Of a stretch of DNA of 39,328 nucleotides, positions 1-11,636 are shown piece by piece (position 1 is the stretch's first letter; the number at the start of each line of letters is the position of its first letter). Source of the stretch: Aureobasidium sp. EXF-3400. Taxonomy: Eukaryota; Ascomycota; Dothideomycetes; Dothideales; Saccotheciaceae. Made by a program: the position numbers and the translations under genes. Under the pieces are notes generated by a model. That model was not told where the DNA came from. It did no database searches and saw only the letters and a program-made list of their open reading frames with translations. The stretch lies in the NCBI GenBank assembly GCA_024195585.1, contig SWBL01000409.1:1-39328 (forward strand). The letters are read 5' to 3'.

Positions 1-1
1 T

Positions 2-229
2 GCCCCTGTTGAGCCGTCCGCTGACGGTCAACAGCCGTACATTCCGACGCACCACAGCGGCCTACGTATCAGTGAGATCATGGAACGCGAAGACGGAGCC
101 CAACGAAAACTGCCCATCCCCATGGTGCCATCAGCTGTCAAAGTCAACGATCTCCTCAACAACCCCAACGGCTTCAGTAGCGGTCACTCTAGCACTACCG
201 GCAGCATAGCCGGTGACAACTCGAATTGA
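2..229 (+). CDS. C-terminal end of an unidentified protein (partial)
   Basis: Only the last 75 codons are present; the gene begins left of the window. The frame is open from base 2 to a TGA at 227-229. The peptide is polar and rich in Pro, Ser and Asn. It holds a short ordered-looking stretch, [18 protein letters not shown], followed by [16 protein letters not shown], and ends in a Gly/Ser/Asn tail. Short amphipathic segments set in disordered sequence are common at the C-termini of fungal transcription regulators, so a regulatory protein is a plausible guess. I do not recognise a named family and no DNA-binding domain is visible. Codon use resembles the other genes here. It is followed by a very long gene-free stretch, so its 3' UTR end cannot be placed. 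Confidence 0.6.
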   Translation, partial: APVEPSADGQQPYIPTHHSGLRISEIMEREDGAQRKLPIPMVPSAVKVNDLLNNPNGFSSGHSSTTGSIAGDNSN

Positions 230-3200
230 GCACGCTTCAGATATACGTCTTTTTGAAATTACTGTCAAGGCGTTGGACGTTATGGCTATGGCACGATATC
301 ATGGTCTGGGTGTTCTGATCAATTTTTTTTTCGGTGTCTCTGTTATTCTACGTTTCGGCACGGCGTTATCACTACCCTATAGACTGGACTGGAGTCGGTT
401 TGATAGTATCATGGAGCGGGAAGCGCGAGGGAGATTTCACGGAGGGGTCCCTCGCCGGGTTTTTGGCCAAGGAGAATACCTGCAATCGGAAAGATTGCCA
501 ATTGTTTTGTTATTGCTTTCGAGAACCCCAATGACTTCGTTTCTGTTCTGCGATTTTAGCGGCCTTGCTTCTCTACAACTAATGCGGATGAATGGAGTCC
601 GATGGCTCCTTCCTCTAGATAGACGCTTTCTTGCACTCCCCTTAACTCTCTCATTCGAAACAGACCCATCCTCTGTATCGCAAAATACACAACTCATTCA
701 ATCTCACACTAGAACGCCTGACTGTGACGACCAGCCCATCATCTTGATGCATTGTCCCCCCCTCCACATCACCAGCTCCACAGAGTCTCCACAACTTGCG
801 CGTCAATGCAGATTCGTATGTGTTGCTCTCCAGAGTTTCTTATCCACAATCAGTCCACATGCATGCCCCAGCGTCCTCCAAGCCTCCCCACGGGCCCTTA
901 CAGATACGCACCATCATGCAGAATCAGCGTCTCACCTAATGGCTGGCAGTCGGATCAAGGGGACTTGCGTACGAGAGGATGCCTGGGCGCTTACCTAGTG
1001 GGCTTACGGGATCGTCGCTTCTCATTTCGATGTCCTGCCTTCTCTGCCAACAGAACGATCTCACGAGTTGAGTCATCACTGGCACACAAACGTTCTTGTT
1101 GCGGTGCACCACACTTGCTGCAGATTACCCCGGCATGATCGCCCCTCCACCGAAGTCACGCCATGGAGACTCAAAATGTCCGCACGACGCATGAATAAGG
1201 CCCCCTGATCGACGGAGGCAGAGGCTGCTCTGGCCACTGACTCTCCTCCTCTATTCAACGGAAAGAATGCTTGTCTCGTAAGTCTTGTTTTGTTCTCCAC
1301 ATGCACCTGCTTTATCGGACGTTGGTGTGTTAAGGCATTTCGCAATCACATCAACGCAGCGAGCTATCTTTTCCCTTTGTGATCAAGTACGACTAGGCTA
1401 ACTGTCTCTCTTGAACGCTGGTCGCAAATACTACCCGAAGCAACCAGTGCTCTCGGGCAGACTCGAAATTTACTTTTGTCGAATTGCATACAAAAAACAA
1501 CTCGAGTCGATGGCGATCATCGCACGCATTTCACGCCAGTTTCTCACACAGGAATGCAACAGAAAAGGATCGCTTTTCCCTGGCCACCAGTGTTTCTGCG
1601 CAAGCCTCCTGCCTCTTGAATGGTCGCTGTGGCTTGCAGGTACAGAATACCTGTACACAATACATGTCGCGAGTTGGGGCTACCGGCTTGCCAAATCGAG
1701 CAAAACCACCGAGACCATCTCCGCGATCCTAAAGTCTCTCCAGTTCCTTTTCTTGCGGGGATCGCGGGGAAGCAAAATACGACCACAACCTCTTGTCATG
1801 TGCACGACAGGATGACTAGACGGAAAGCTTCGTCCAAGACTGTCCGATGTCAAGAGGCTAGGAATCCGATTTTCCGATGCTGCTCTGCTACCCAAGAGTC
1901 GATCCGAGATTTGCTCTGCTATTCTTCACGGCCGTAGTCATATGCCCCTCACGTTTCTTGTGTGAGCGATAAGGACCAACCCTCATCCAAGATTGTAATA
2001 ACGCCAACTACCGCGCACGGCTACCCGCCACCGGCGCAATACTTTTCTCTGCTTCACCGCAACAACACATCCTTGGACTCGGCATTCTCAACGAAACTGC
2101 CTGCCCACTCGGCTCCACTTGGCATCAGAAGTATAGACAAACTTTAAACCGGTCAAAGTACGATACTGTTCAAGGAAACGTGGTGGACCGCCGGAACGCC
2201 AATCTATCCTTTCTTTGCCGTCGAAAAGCGCAACTCACCCAGCTACGTCATTGAAAACATCGTTGTCGATTCAGCCCGATCGATAGCCTCATATATCATA
2301 TGAAAAAGAGGACCGATTGGAAGCATAAATCCCGTCGGACAAGTGGACAAGGTCAGGAATCTGAATCGTGCAAGAAACCGTGGGGGTGCCACTCCAGACC
2401 GACAAGATACAAGCAGGCCGCGTACCCGTCACTACTACGTGATAGTATTGGCACTATCAGCTCAACGATAGGCGCGAAGCAGACGAGCGAATCGCCGACT
2501 GCGACATCGAGAACATTCTGTCTTGTCCTTGATAGCCGATGACCAGGCAAACACAAGAAGGCACGCGCATGAAGACCCAGCTTGTATGACATGTTCGAAA
2601 AGACAAGTACGTATAAGGTGGCTGCGGTACGAAGATGGTACATGGTTTGCAGTACCCCGATTCCTCAATCCTTCCTTATGCAACTTACAATCAGATTGCC
2701 GTCCCTGAGACCTTCTGTCCTGGGGTCTGGGGCCGCTTCTACCCGCCCAAGCCACCTGTCTCTACCCCTCGATTTCCCCAGGATGATGGCGTCGAATCAA
2801 AGGCAAAATAGACGTCCACCAACCTAAAGAGACATCGGTACGTCGGTCTTGTTTACCCCATCAAGCCAGCCTTATGCACCCATGAGAAGAGGAGTGGCAC
2901 ACCGAACCTTGCTTTCTCCTCCCCCTTCACACCCCCGCGAGTTTGACTGGGCGAAACTCCGACGATAGAGCCTCAGTGCCCTAACTTTCGGTGATATTCT
3001 CGGTCTTCGAGAAGTTACACCTTGTTTCGACCGTACTTCGTATTGATAAGTGGTCAAGAGGATGGAGGAACGGTTTTGCTTGGACAGCATCTCCCCATCT
3101 TCCCACCTTCCTCTTCCTCCTTTTTCTTACCTAAGAGGCAATGTCTTCCCTAGAGTCTGCATACAGTGATGGATGCCTAACGAACACTATTGACAGAACT

Positions 3201-4407
3201 ATGCAAGCCTGACCTGCAACAGCATTGAGGCTATGCATGCTCCAAGGAGTGCAGGTCTTATGGATTGCCTGCAACTTTGACCGCCCTTTTCGATAGGGTT
3301 GAGTATGTGTTCTGGGTCAGACACTTCGAATGCATCTCAGAGCTGTATGTTTCATATGCAAACAACACGAGCAGAAACGCTCCCACGGGTCTGTTCGGCC
3401 GTGGTAACTTGGGGGTCCAGTTGATGTATCTCTCAGCTGATAGCATGTGCATTAACGGACACCTTGTCAACGACAACCTACGATATCGATAATTGCAACA
3501 AAAAGAATTCGCACAGAGTGTCATATGATGAGATACTTGCGTTTAAGCAAGATACACCAAGACTCGCTATTGTTGCAACTGTGCAGGGTGGGCTTATGTA
3601 TACCTAGAATCATCTGCACGTATAGTCGAGCCAAGAGTCTGTAGAGGTGTAGGAGAAGAAACACATGCAAGTCATCTGGCCAATAACACAAACCACGTGG
3701 TATACGACGAGTAGTGTGATTACGGAACCTCTTATCTTTATCGATTATTTGATGCGGTGTGGTGTTGCGCAATGTTTTCGTATCCACCAACCACAAGCCA
3801 TCTACCCAAACCCACGCTTCAAGTACCCGTGACTCTGTATCCAAGATATGAGCATTGCGATTCTGCAGCATTCAAGTTTTCTTGCAATCAATCTACACAG
3901 CCCTGAGTGAGTGATCATCTTTGTGGCTTGCACCGCGGGCCGCTGCTGCCTGCATGTTGCATGATATGTTTCTTTGTTGCACCACGCGCGGCCCCGTTTC
4001 CCCATCACATGCCAACGACAAACAGTCCGGGGGCGACCAACAAAACATCACTTCTCCCTTTCTCTTCTTATCACATGCCAAACGGGATAATCTGATGACT
4101 GCTTTTCGTACTCATTGGTTATCCTGATCTGTAGGTTGCAGTTTATCCTGAAATGCAACATGCAAGACATCTGGGAATAGAAACATGCATGGTCGAAGAA
4201 TGTAGGATGATTGCGGAGAGCGCCGACGTGGGGGGTTTATAGGTGATTTGCCGGAGTATCTTCCTGTGGAGCAAAGGGGTTCCTCGAGTTTATCCGGTGG
4301 AGAATGCTGGGGAGGCTGCAGTATAGCGGCTGGTAATATCCAAGAGACCAGGGATATCTTCTGCCGCAGAGTCAACAGGTCACTCGCTGATGACACAACG
4401 ATCCAGT
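230..4407. other. 4.2-kb intergenic region with no supportable gene
   Basis: This lies between the 3' end of the partial + strand gene and the 3' end of the - strand RAD51 paralog. Convergent neighbours elsewhere in the window are 0.2-0.7 kb apart, so this gap is unusually long. The longest open frames (213-998 on +, 3521-3871 on -, 1411-1815 on +) show no domain, no hydrophobic pattern and no convincing splice continuation. Base composition is ordinary, not the AT-rich pattern left by repeat-induced point mutation. I saw no terminal repeats, transposase motif or tRNA B-box. Pyrimidine-rich + strand runs near 2917-2940 and 3093-3131 resemble fungal promoter tracts. A non-coding transcript, a long 3' UTR or a lineage-specific multi-exon gene remain possible. 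Confidence 0.6.
3093..3131 (+). promoter_or_regulatory. Pyrimidine-rich tract, possible core promoter
   Basis: A C/T-dominated run of roughly 40 bases ends about 10 bases before an ATG at 3141. Fungal genes often have such CT tracts just upstream of their transcription start, as the MOSC gene at 6486 does. The frame opened by this ATG closes after only 22 codons, and no later exon could be joined with confidence. If it is a promoter, it more likely drives a non-coding or short-ORF RNA. This is a suggestion only. Confidence 0.25.
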
Positions 4408-5779
4408 TCAGTCGTCGATGATGATGGTAGCAGGGTTGTCGTCTTCGGGTGCAGCGGTAGCAGCAGCTTCATCGTCCTCGAGCAGTGCAGCTTCATCGAC
4501 CAAGCCTTCTGCATCTGCCTCGTCTCCATTCAGCCAGCCGTACTCGTCGCGACCTTCTGCGGTGCCATCAGCAATATCGGCATACGGGCGCTTGCGGATC
4601 TTTGAAGGTGACGCGGCAAGTGTAACGACGGGAGCATCTGCAGCAGAATTCTCGTTAACGACGTCCTTGAGACCATCCTTGTCGAGAGTGAAAGCGATGA
4701 CTTGGCCGGTTTCCCCTTCGTCGGAGAAGGCCACACCACTGTTCTTTTGCAGACCGATATATCTTGCGCTCTCAGGATTTTGCTGTTGTTGGGCCCAGCT
4801 TCCTAATCTAAAGTCTCTGAACATGACCAGTCTGTTAGTGATGCCAGCTTCCCATTCAGCTCCTCCCATGCCGGGAACCAGGACAGCGCCGAGACCGCTG
4901 CCAGATCGTACACGGGTAGCGCATCCAGTGGTGATCAAGATGGCCATGTCGTTTAGCGCAGCCAATTTCTTCAAGGCAGCTATGAGAGTGCCCATGATGC
5001 CGTAGCGACGACCGGCAGCCCATCTAGCAGCTTCGGACTTGTGACTCGAGAAGGTGTTTGCGCGATTGCGAGGGTAGGATACTTCGAAGATGGCATGCAG
5101 ATCGTCTATAACCATCAAGGCGGTCCCTGGCGGGGGAAAAGATTGCGGCGGATGTAGAGTCAAGGCAAGCAAATGCGCGACAGTAGGGGTCGAGTAAGCG
5201 TGGAAGCGGTCCAAGCTGGTGTCCTGGTCGGATTCAGAGGCATTGGTGGAAGGGTTGGCGGCGAGGAAGTCGTTCAATCTGCATTTGGCGAAAGCTGTTG
5301 TCGCATCTGCTTTGACGTAAGCCAGTGCCTTGACAGAGTAGATGGCGTAGATTAAGAGAAGACGCACCTACCCAGACGACCGAGGACCCGTTGTTCAAGG
5401 CGTGTGTTGCCGTTTGTAGTCTACGAGTCCGTCAGCACTGATTAACGAAAGCAGTAGACGTCGGGCGTACGCAAGCGACGTCTTGCCTGAGCCGGGCGGA
5501 CCCCAGATCTCGGTCATGTTTCCACGGGCAAGCCCGGCCTTGGAGGTGCCGAGGATGGCATTGAGTTGTTCAAGACCAGTGGAGATGCATCTGGGTCCTC
5601 GAGATTGCAGACTGAGAAGTGCTTCTGAGGCCGAGACGGTGGGCAGGCGATCTGACAGAGGGTCAGACTTGGTATACCGCCAGATAGTGAACACGCGACC
5701 TACGCGAAGATGATGGCGGGACTCGCGCAGTGCTCGGGGGAGCCGAGGGCGGCGGCAGCGGGCCAGCGGGTTCAGACAT
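4408..5779 (-). CDS. RAD51 paralog, RecA-fold DNA repair ATPase
   Basis: Four exons read down the - strand: 5779-5704, 5651-5471, 5420-5368 and 5306-4408. They join in frame to 402 residues. The Walker A motif GPPGSGKT lies at about 76-83 and a Walker B-like ALMVIDD at about 166-172. The lead-in LPTVSASEALLSL and ISTGLEQLNAIL is typical of RAD51-family proteins. The N-terminal helix-hairpin-helix domain of Rad51 itself is missing; in its place is a short Pro/Ser segment. The last ~90 residues are acidic and low in complexity. Paralogs of this kind (Rad55/Rad57, XRCC2, RAD51D) help Rad51 filaments form during homologous recombination in the nucleus. Which paralog this is cannot be settled by eye. 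The second and third exons depend on donors GTACGC and GTGCGT; both joins restore conserved sequence (TSLALQTATHAL and VVWVDATTAF). Confidence 0.85.
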
Positions 5780-6485
5780 GTTGATGGCGCAATCGGCAGC
5801 CACAGGCCATGAGGAGATGAAGCTGTTAGAACCTGTAGAGGCTATCCGAATACCTTCTGGCCATGTCCAATCACCAGCATCAAGGAAGACAAGAGCGAGC
5901 CGCGGACGGCGAAGTGCTTCGGCGCCGTCCCACCACCCGTCCCTTATCGATTACCGCTCGGAGTCCCCGGTCGGTACGAACACTCCCGCGTTTTCACATG
6001 ACTTGCACCCGCGAGAACATGCCTTGCCTCGCGACTGCCCCTCCGGAGATGGCCAATTCTGCTACGAGCCAAGTCATCCTTCTACGGCTTTAATCCACCA
6101 TTTCACCTTTGCATCAAAAGATCGTCTTGTCGTCTGTGGCGATCTGCCTACATGTCTACTGCTTCTGTACACGAACACGCACTGTGGGTGGCCAAACCAC
6201 CTTCGGACTCGCCGAAACTTGTAGCGGCCCGCTCCACATGACTTGCTTCAGCTCCTTGTCCTGCCTGTCTAGGCTCAAATACTACACCACTCCTTTCTGT
6301 ACCTGAAGATCCTGAGGTCCTTCGTCTTTGCTTTCTTTTCGTTGTGATATCCTAGGCGACCATGCTTCAATTTTCCGTCTCTCTTTCGCCCCTTTGTCTT
6401 TCTTGTTTCACTTCTTGAGCTGTCTCTCCTTCTTCGACCATCTCTAAGTTTTGATACACCACTACATTCGCTAAAAACTGTTAAC
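5780..6485. promoter_or_regulatory. Shared upstream region of the RAD51 paralog and the MOSC gene
   Basis: About 0.7 kb separates two divergent start codons. The half next to the + strand gene is strongly pyrimidine-rich (about 6280-6460, many CTTT and TCTC runs), the usual look of a fungal core promoter. Two open frames in this space (5730-6224 and 5863-6093) have no recognisable content and overlap the first exon of the repair gene, so they are not called as genes. Confidence 0.5.
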
Positions 6486-7936
6486 ATGGACGCCCTCATG
6501 CATAGTGGCGCATTTGCCCTAATCTCTGCTCTGCTATTCGCCCTGATTGCTTCCTTCATAATTCTCAGCTCCCAATTCCGAAAACAATTGGACGTTGACA
6601 CAACTGTGCCAGGATGTCGTCGCTTTGGCCTCGTTGGCCGGAGCAACATGTCCGACCAGTACTCACCTGAACACAGTGGAGAGAACCTGGACTCTTCGGC
6701 TACATGCAAGATCAAGGCCCTGTTCATATATCCTGTCAAGTCCTGCAAGCCTGTGGAAATCGAACATAACGATGTCATCCTCACTGGTCTACGCTATGAT
6801 CGCCAATTCTGCTTTGCTCAGCTCAAGACAGAAGAAGTAGAGAAGGAGGAAGGCGACCTGAGCGTCAACACCAAATGGGCCCACAACTGGAAGTTCATCA
6901 CTCAGCGCAACGTACCTCGATTGAGTCAGGTAGATATCCAGGTCTGGGTCCCAGATCCATCATCTCCTTCATACTCGCCAGAAGCGGAATGGGTCAAGTC
7001 AAGAGGTTGTCTCGTATGTTCGTTCGCCTTCACCCCGGAATGGTCATGGAATCTGGATGGCCTAAAAACCGCACGCTCGCTTCTCAAGACCAAGATTGCC
7101 CAGCGCGACATCAGAGCGGAACCCCGCCTCACCTTCAAGCTTCCCATCGCCCCTGACGAGAAGAGATCAAGCAAGTACACCCGAGATGTCATGAAGATCT
7201 GGAAGTGTTCGCCCACAGCCATCAACGTCACATCAGAGATACCGACAGAGACACTGGCAAAGCTGAAATACTTTCTCGGTGTCTCCAACCCTCTTGCTCT
7301 GTTCATGGCAGACCCCCTCAACCATCGTCAAGTGTTTAGAAATGCACCAACGAAAGAAGAGGCTGGCTACCAACCTGGTGTGGGCTTTGCTGATGCTGTA
7401 AGTTGTCTTAATCCTGAACATGAGCAGCCACTGACCTTGTTCATAGTACCCGTTGTCGATAATGGGTGTTCCGTCGGTGCAAAAAGTTTCCAAAACAGTA
7501 AAGAACCTGTCGACTCCTCGACTCAATGCGCTTCGTTTCCGCGCAAATATCTACTGTACGTACCATTCACTGCCTCTATCAGTCTCGATTTGTACCTAAC
7601 ATTCCACCAGTGACTGGCACTCTGCCCTTCGCCGAAGACGACTGGAAAGTCATCCGCTCCGGAAACCTCGACTATCACGTCAGTTGTCGCACCACTCGTT
7701 GCGACCTCCCCAATGTCGACCCCGAGACCGGTATCAAAGACCGTGCCGAGCCCTACAAGTCTCTCAAACAATCACGAGGCTTTGTAGACAAAGGCGCCGG
7801 TGCTCACCCTGTGTTGGGCATGCAAATGGTACCTTTACTCAAGGATGCTACAGGTAGTGAAGAGATTAGAGTGGGCGAAGAAATGAAGGTTGTCAAGACG
7901 GGAGAGCACTTCTACGTCAAGTTGTTCCAAGACTAG
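6486..7936 (+). CDS. Membrane-anchored MOSC domain protein, mARC-like molybdenum enzyme
   Basis: Three exons, 6486-7397, 7447-7555 and 7611-7936, give 448 residues. One hydrophobic segment (about residues 10-28) probably anchors the protein in a membrane. Next comes an N-terminal MOSC beta-barrel (about 75-220), with KALFIYPVKSCKPVE and the NWKFITQRNVPRLSQV motif, and then the MOSC domain. Just after the second intron the motif LPFAEDDWKVIR is followed by CRTTRCDLPNVDPETG. Cys371 is the residue I align with the molybdenum-ligand cysteine of mARC proteins. mARC enzymes reduce N-hydroxylated compounds with electrons from cytochrome b5 and its reductase, usually at the outer mitochondrial membrane. 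That role is inferred from family resemblance. The acidic/Lys stretch near residues 115-125 looks like a loop insertion. Confidence 0.88.
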
Positions 7937-8549
7937 AGACTAATAAAAGCATTGTATTTTTTTCCAACCACAAAAATCTTTGTGTGGAAGATGGTGTAGG
8001 ATTCCATGTCCTTGCAACGAAATGTCGGCCAAGACGCTTGGAATCTGTAATTATTGTCTCATTGAGGTGAACAAGTCGCAGAGCGGAAGAATTGTGCCGG
8101 AGACTACGTATGTATAAAGTGGTTGATGTTTTGAATCGATTCGTCCTATGTCACAATTCAAACGCCCACGTAAGTCGAATTGACGTGGTCTAGCCAGCCA
8201 CTCGATTTGGCTTTAGCAAGGATTTGGTGACAAGCAGTCGAAACGTCAAAACAGATATCCAGAGAGGAAGGAGCTAATATGGCCCTGCCGTATGCCATCA
8301 ATCCTGATCGACAACTCTTCTGGCTGCATCCCTGTGCTCCCTACCATCCCTATCTCACCTGAGGATTCCGTCAGACTGTTTGCGGCCACTTCTTGAAACC
8401 GGCTCCCTTGGACCAGAGTACTCCTTGCATGCATTGAAACCCTGGAAATCTTTTTGCTTCAATAGCTTGTTCTCTTGTCACGCGACTTATGAAATCGAAA
8501 TCTCCCACTGCACCTACTAGCTCGATACTCGAACCAGTCGTGTACGGCG
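7937..8549. other. Intergenic: 3' UTR of the MOSC gene and promoter of the PAP2 gene
   Basis: No open frame with recognisable content. The stretch covers the 3' end of the upstream gene and the promoter of the next, both on the + strand. Short CT runs occur around 8320-8480, but there is no long pyrimidine tract. Confidence 0.5.
7942..7947 (+). terminator. AATAAA polyadenylation-type signal
   Basis: A perfect AATAAA lies six bases after the MOSC stop codon and is followed by T-rich sequence. If it is used, the 3' UTR would be very short. It could also be chance. Confidence 0.35.
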
Positions 8550-9834
8550 ATGGATATGGCGCTTAAGAATCTGACGGTCAACGAGGAGCCCCAATGGAAC
8601 AGCAGTCCAGCATGGAAGTTGCCTGGCTGGGCCGAGCCATTGGTACGGGTTGATTCCGATTTTGGTGAACAAGACTGACTTGTTGTCGCAGATTGTTGTA
8701 ACGATCCTAGTCGGCACCATGATCATGACAAGAAAAAGGGGCTATCGAGTATTTGAAAGGAATCCTTCCATATACAAGTCAATTCTGGACAACGACGACA
8801 CTGCTTGCTCATGTCACGAGCATTCGGGCTATGACGAGCGCTATGAGGACGACTTACAAGAACACGTAACTGCAATTATGCACTCAAGCAAGACACGCAG
8901 ACTGCTTGGCCTCACCTTCAAAACACCCAGCAACTCCGGGTTCAAGAACAATATTCATAATCGAGTGCTGCAGCGCTTTCCCTTCTTGTTGGAAATGTTC
9001 TACTGGGTCATCAACTACGCTTTCTATCGTATGACGGCGATCTTATCGCAGAAGATCTTCTCTGGTAGAGGCATTTGGACAGTAGCCGAGAGCCATGGAC
9101 TGGCAGTCCTAGAATTTGAACGACGTGGACTTTTCGGCTGCCTGTTCCCTTCTGAACTAGACATACAACAGTGGTTCATGCTCAACCACCAAGATGCATT
9201 GAGTGTCTTGAACAAAGTATACGCGCTGATACATATACCTGGGACCGTTGGTTTCATCGCATGGTATTACTACGTCGCGCCATCGCATTCGACGTTCGCT
9301 ACAGTACGTCGGACCATGAACTTGACCAACTTCATGGCTTTTACAACGTATATCTTTTATCCTTGCATGCCTCCACGTCTGCTGCCAAAAGAATATGGAT
9401 TCTTGGATACAGTCAGGCATGACGACGCGCAATCGGTGTGGATGAGCGGGAAATATGTCAACAGCCTCGCTGCTATGCCGAGTATGCACTTTGGGTACGC
9501 ATTTTGTATCGGGTGCACTATGATGTACCATTCAGGAGCATTCCATAGTAAGCTAGAGCATGGCGAAGTTCGCAAGTCTTGGGCGTGGAAGATGTTTTAC
9601 GTTGGCCTCGGAGTCGGCTATCCGATGCTGATTCTGATGACCATCTTAGCAACGGCCAATCACTATTTTCTGGATGCTTTGGTTGCGACAACATATGTGT
9701 TGGCTGCGTTTATGAGCAACAAGGTGGTTTGTGTCTTTGTTCCTCTCGAGGACTGGTTGCTGTGGATGGTTCGAGCACAGAGGCCGGTTCCTAGTACAGG
9801 CGATAGATGTCGTTCAGTTCGACATCGAGTGTAG
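8550..9834 (+). CDS. PAP2-superfamily integral membrane protein (inositolphosphotransferase-like)
   Basis: Exons 8550-8642 and 8692-9834 encode 411 residues. Several hydrophobic segments are visible, including IVVTILVGTMIM right after the splice, FIAWYYYV, and FMAFTTYIFYPCMPPRLLP. The PAP2 signature is clear: PPRLLP...GFLDTV in the first motif region, AAMPSMHFGYAFCIG with His297, and ATANHYFLDALVA with His355 and Asp359. His297 and His355 would form the phosphoryl-transfer pair. The PPRLLP form of the first motif resembles the PAP2_3 group, which includes inositol phosphorylceramide synthase-like proteins, rather than soluble acid phosphatases. The substrate is unknown but probably a lipid phosphate or sphingolipid head group. 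I chose the first of two nearby in-frame ATGs (8550 and 8556); the choice changes only two residues. Confidence 0.85.
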
Positions 9835-10110
9835 ATACGCGTTGATGTGTTCGATAATCAAATAGAATCGTGTTGTGTATATGCTAAGTTAGTCGTGTAC
9901 GGGGAGCGACCTCGGTCTAAAAGAGGAGGACGGGCTGCAGCTCCGGCGCAAGTGTGGATGGAGTTGCGCCGGGTCTTTCACTCCATCTTTACAGCTTCAC
10001 AGCTTCATCTTCAGCTCATCGCCCATCCAATCGCTTTTTCGACGCGTCTTTTCGTGTTTCTCTTCTTCACCACAGCTCTTTCAGCACTTTACACACACTA
10101 GATTACTACA

Positions 10111-11079
10111 ATGGCCGAACCCGAGGTCGTCATTGACGCCAGCGAGAACAACACTCCCGCACCCACCCAGAGCCAGGATGTCGACATGGGAGGCCAGGAA
10201 GAGAGCACCCAGCCCGAGAACAACGCCGACCCTAGCACCGAGCAGCAAGACGCCGAACCTTCAGGTCTCGAGAACATTGAGCCCGAGACACCCGCCCGCG
10301 TCACTTTCCTAGAGTGAGAAACCGCGACCAAGGCGCGTCCAGGTTCGAGTATTGATGCGACGCGACAGCTACCTCAAATCACCCATCATTGAGCTCTCAG
10401 TTGGCAAGGACGACGATGTTACCATTCTTCATGCCCACCAACTTCTGCTGGAACAAAGCCCTGTCCTTGAGAAGCAGATTGCTACTCTAGCAGACAGCGA
10501 GAACGTAAGAACATCTGAACGAAGATTCTGTATTCGCAATTGCTAATCCTACCCTACCAGCGTCGCATCGATCTCCCCGATGAGGACCTAACCGCAACCG
10601 CCGGCTTCCTCGAATTCCTTTACAAAGGCGACTACTTCCCCTCCCTCAGCGGCTCCTCCCTCGAAACCGATCCCGAAATCCCTGTACCAGATGCCGACGG
10701 CATGGCCCTCCTCCGTCACGCCCGCGTCTACACACTCGCCCAACGCTTCGGCGTACCCGCCCTTGCAACCCTCGCCCACAAGAAAATTCACCTCACACAA
10801 AGCACCGCCCGTGGAGAAATCGAATACGCACGCTACGTCTACGGACACACAAAAACAACAGACGAGAGCATCCGTAAACCTGTCGCTGCATTCTGGGCTA
10901 CTCGCTCGCATGTGTTGCGTCATGAGGCCGAGCAAGAGTTTCGCAGCATGTGTCTGGAATTCCCTCAGTTCGGTTTCGATGTGCTTAGTTTGGTGCTGGA
11001 TAACCAGGAGAGGAGAACGGCTAGATCGGAGACTACAGTCGGTGGTGGTCGCAAGAGGCCGCGTGTCAGTGCTGTTTAG
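10111..11079 (+). CDS. BTB/POZ domain protein
   Basis: Three exons, 10111-10313, 10369-10504 and 10561-11079, encode 285 residues. The first ~65 residues are acidic and rich in Glu, Gln, Pro and Asn, so probably disordered. The BTB fold begins at YLKSPIIELSVGKDD and continues through ILHAHQLLLEQSPVLEKQI. It resumes after the second intron with RRIDLPDEDLTATAGFLEFLYKGDY. An alpha-helical region follows (RHARVYTLAQRFGVPALATLAHKK), as in fungal single-domain BTB proteins. BTB domains mediate dimerisation or link substrates to Cullin-3 ubiquitin ligases; no Kelch or zinc-finger partner is present. The C-terminus is basic (GGGRKRPRV), a possible nuclear localisation signal. The frame stays open and coding-like for 22 codons after the TAG; see findings. 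Confidence 0.88.
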
Positions 11080-11636
11080 AATGCAGCTGCGGCTACTTCT
11101 GACGATGCCGCGTCTCCTGCTACGGAGAAGCGTTTGAGGACTCGATGATCGCAAGTTTCCCCCCTTCTTGATGCAAAGATGATATCCCTCGACTGTCTTT
11201 GCTCGATCAATCTCGGATTTGGATGATGGCTTGATTTGCCTGACATGACAGGACAGAGGAAAGAACGACGAGCATGGATTCGTCCTTTGCTTGCTTGCTG
11301 GTTGAAAAGCACACCTTCTTGTAGCTTACTCTTACACTCTGCACCACTTTCCACTTACATATAAGATGTACAAAGGATGGAAAGAGACAGGACAGAATTT
11401 CGATCGTCCAATATATTAAACACCCCAAACGCTTCAAAAACCTCAAAAGCTACCTACGATCTTCAATCTAGTGTTGACAAGTGAGACTCTTTGAAGGTGG
11501 AAAAACGTCTTTTGATCCATTTTGGATATCTAGTTATACAGAGAATATATGTGTAATCTTACAAGGAAATAGGCAAATGCTTTCTTTCCAAATGCTTTTT
11601 CATGTTTCGTGAGATGAGAGAGTTTGGGTAAGGGCC
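11080..11636. other. Convergent intergenic region between the BTB gene and SLS1
   Basis: It holds the two facing 3' UTRs. The first 69 bases continue the BTB frame to a TGA at 11146-11148. The rest is AT-richer and carries no gene I can support. Confidence 0.55.

Noticed and set aside
213..998. 261-codon open frame on + after the partial gene
   Set aside because: It begins as an out-of-frame read of the preceding gene's end, and has no domain, hydrophobic pattern or splice partner.
230..4407. RIP-degraded transposon
   Set aside because: Base composition is ordinary and no repeats, terminal inverted repeats or transposase fragments are visible.
4418..5005. 195-codon + frame rich in Ser/Ala
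   Set aside because: Exact antisense of the acidic tail and core of the RAD51 paralog, which has clear ATPase motifs.
5730..6224. 164-codon + frame upstream of the MOSC gene
   Set aside because: Overlaps exon 1 of the divergent repair gene and lies in promoter sequence; no coding character.
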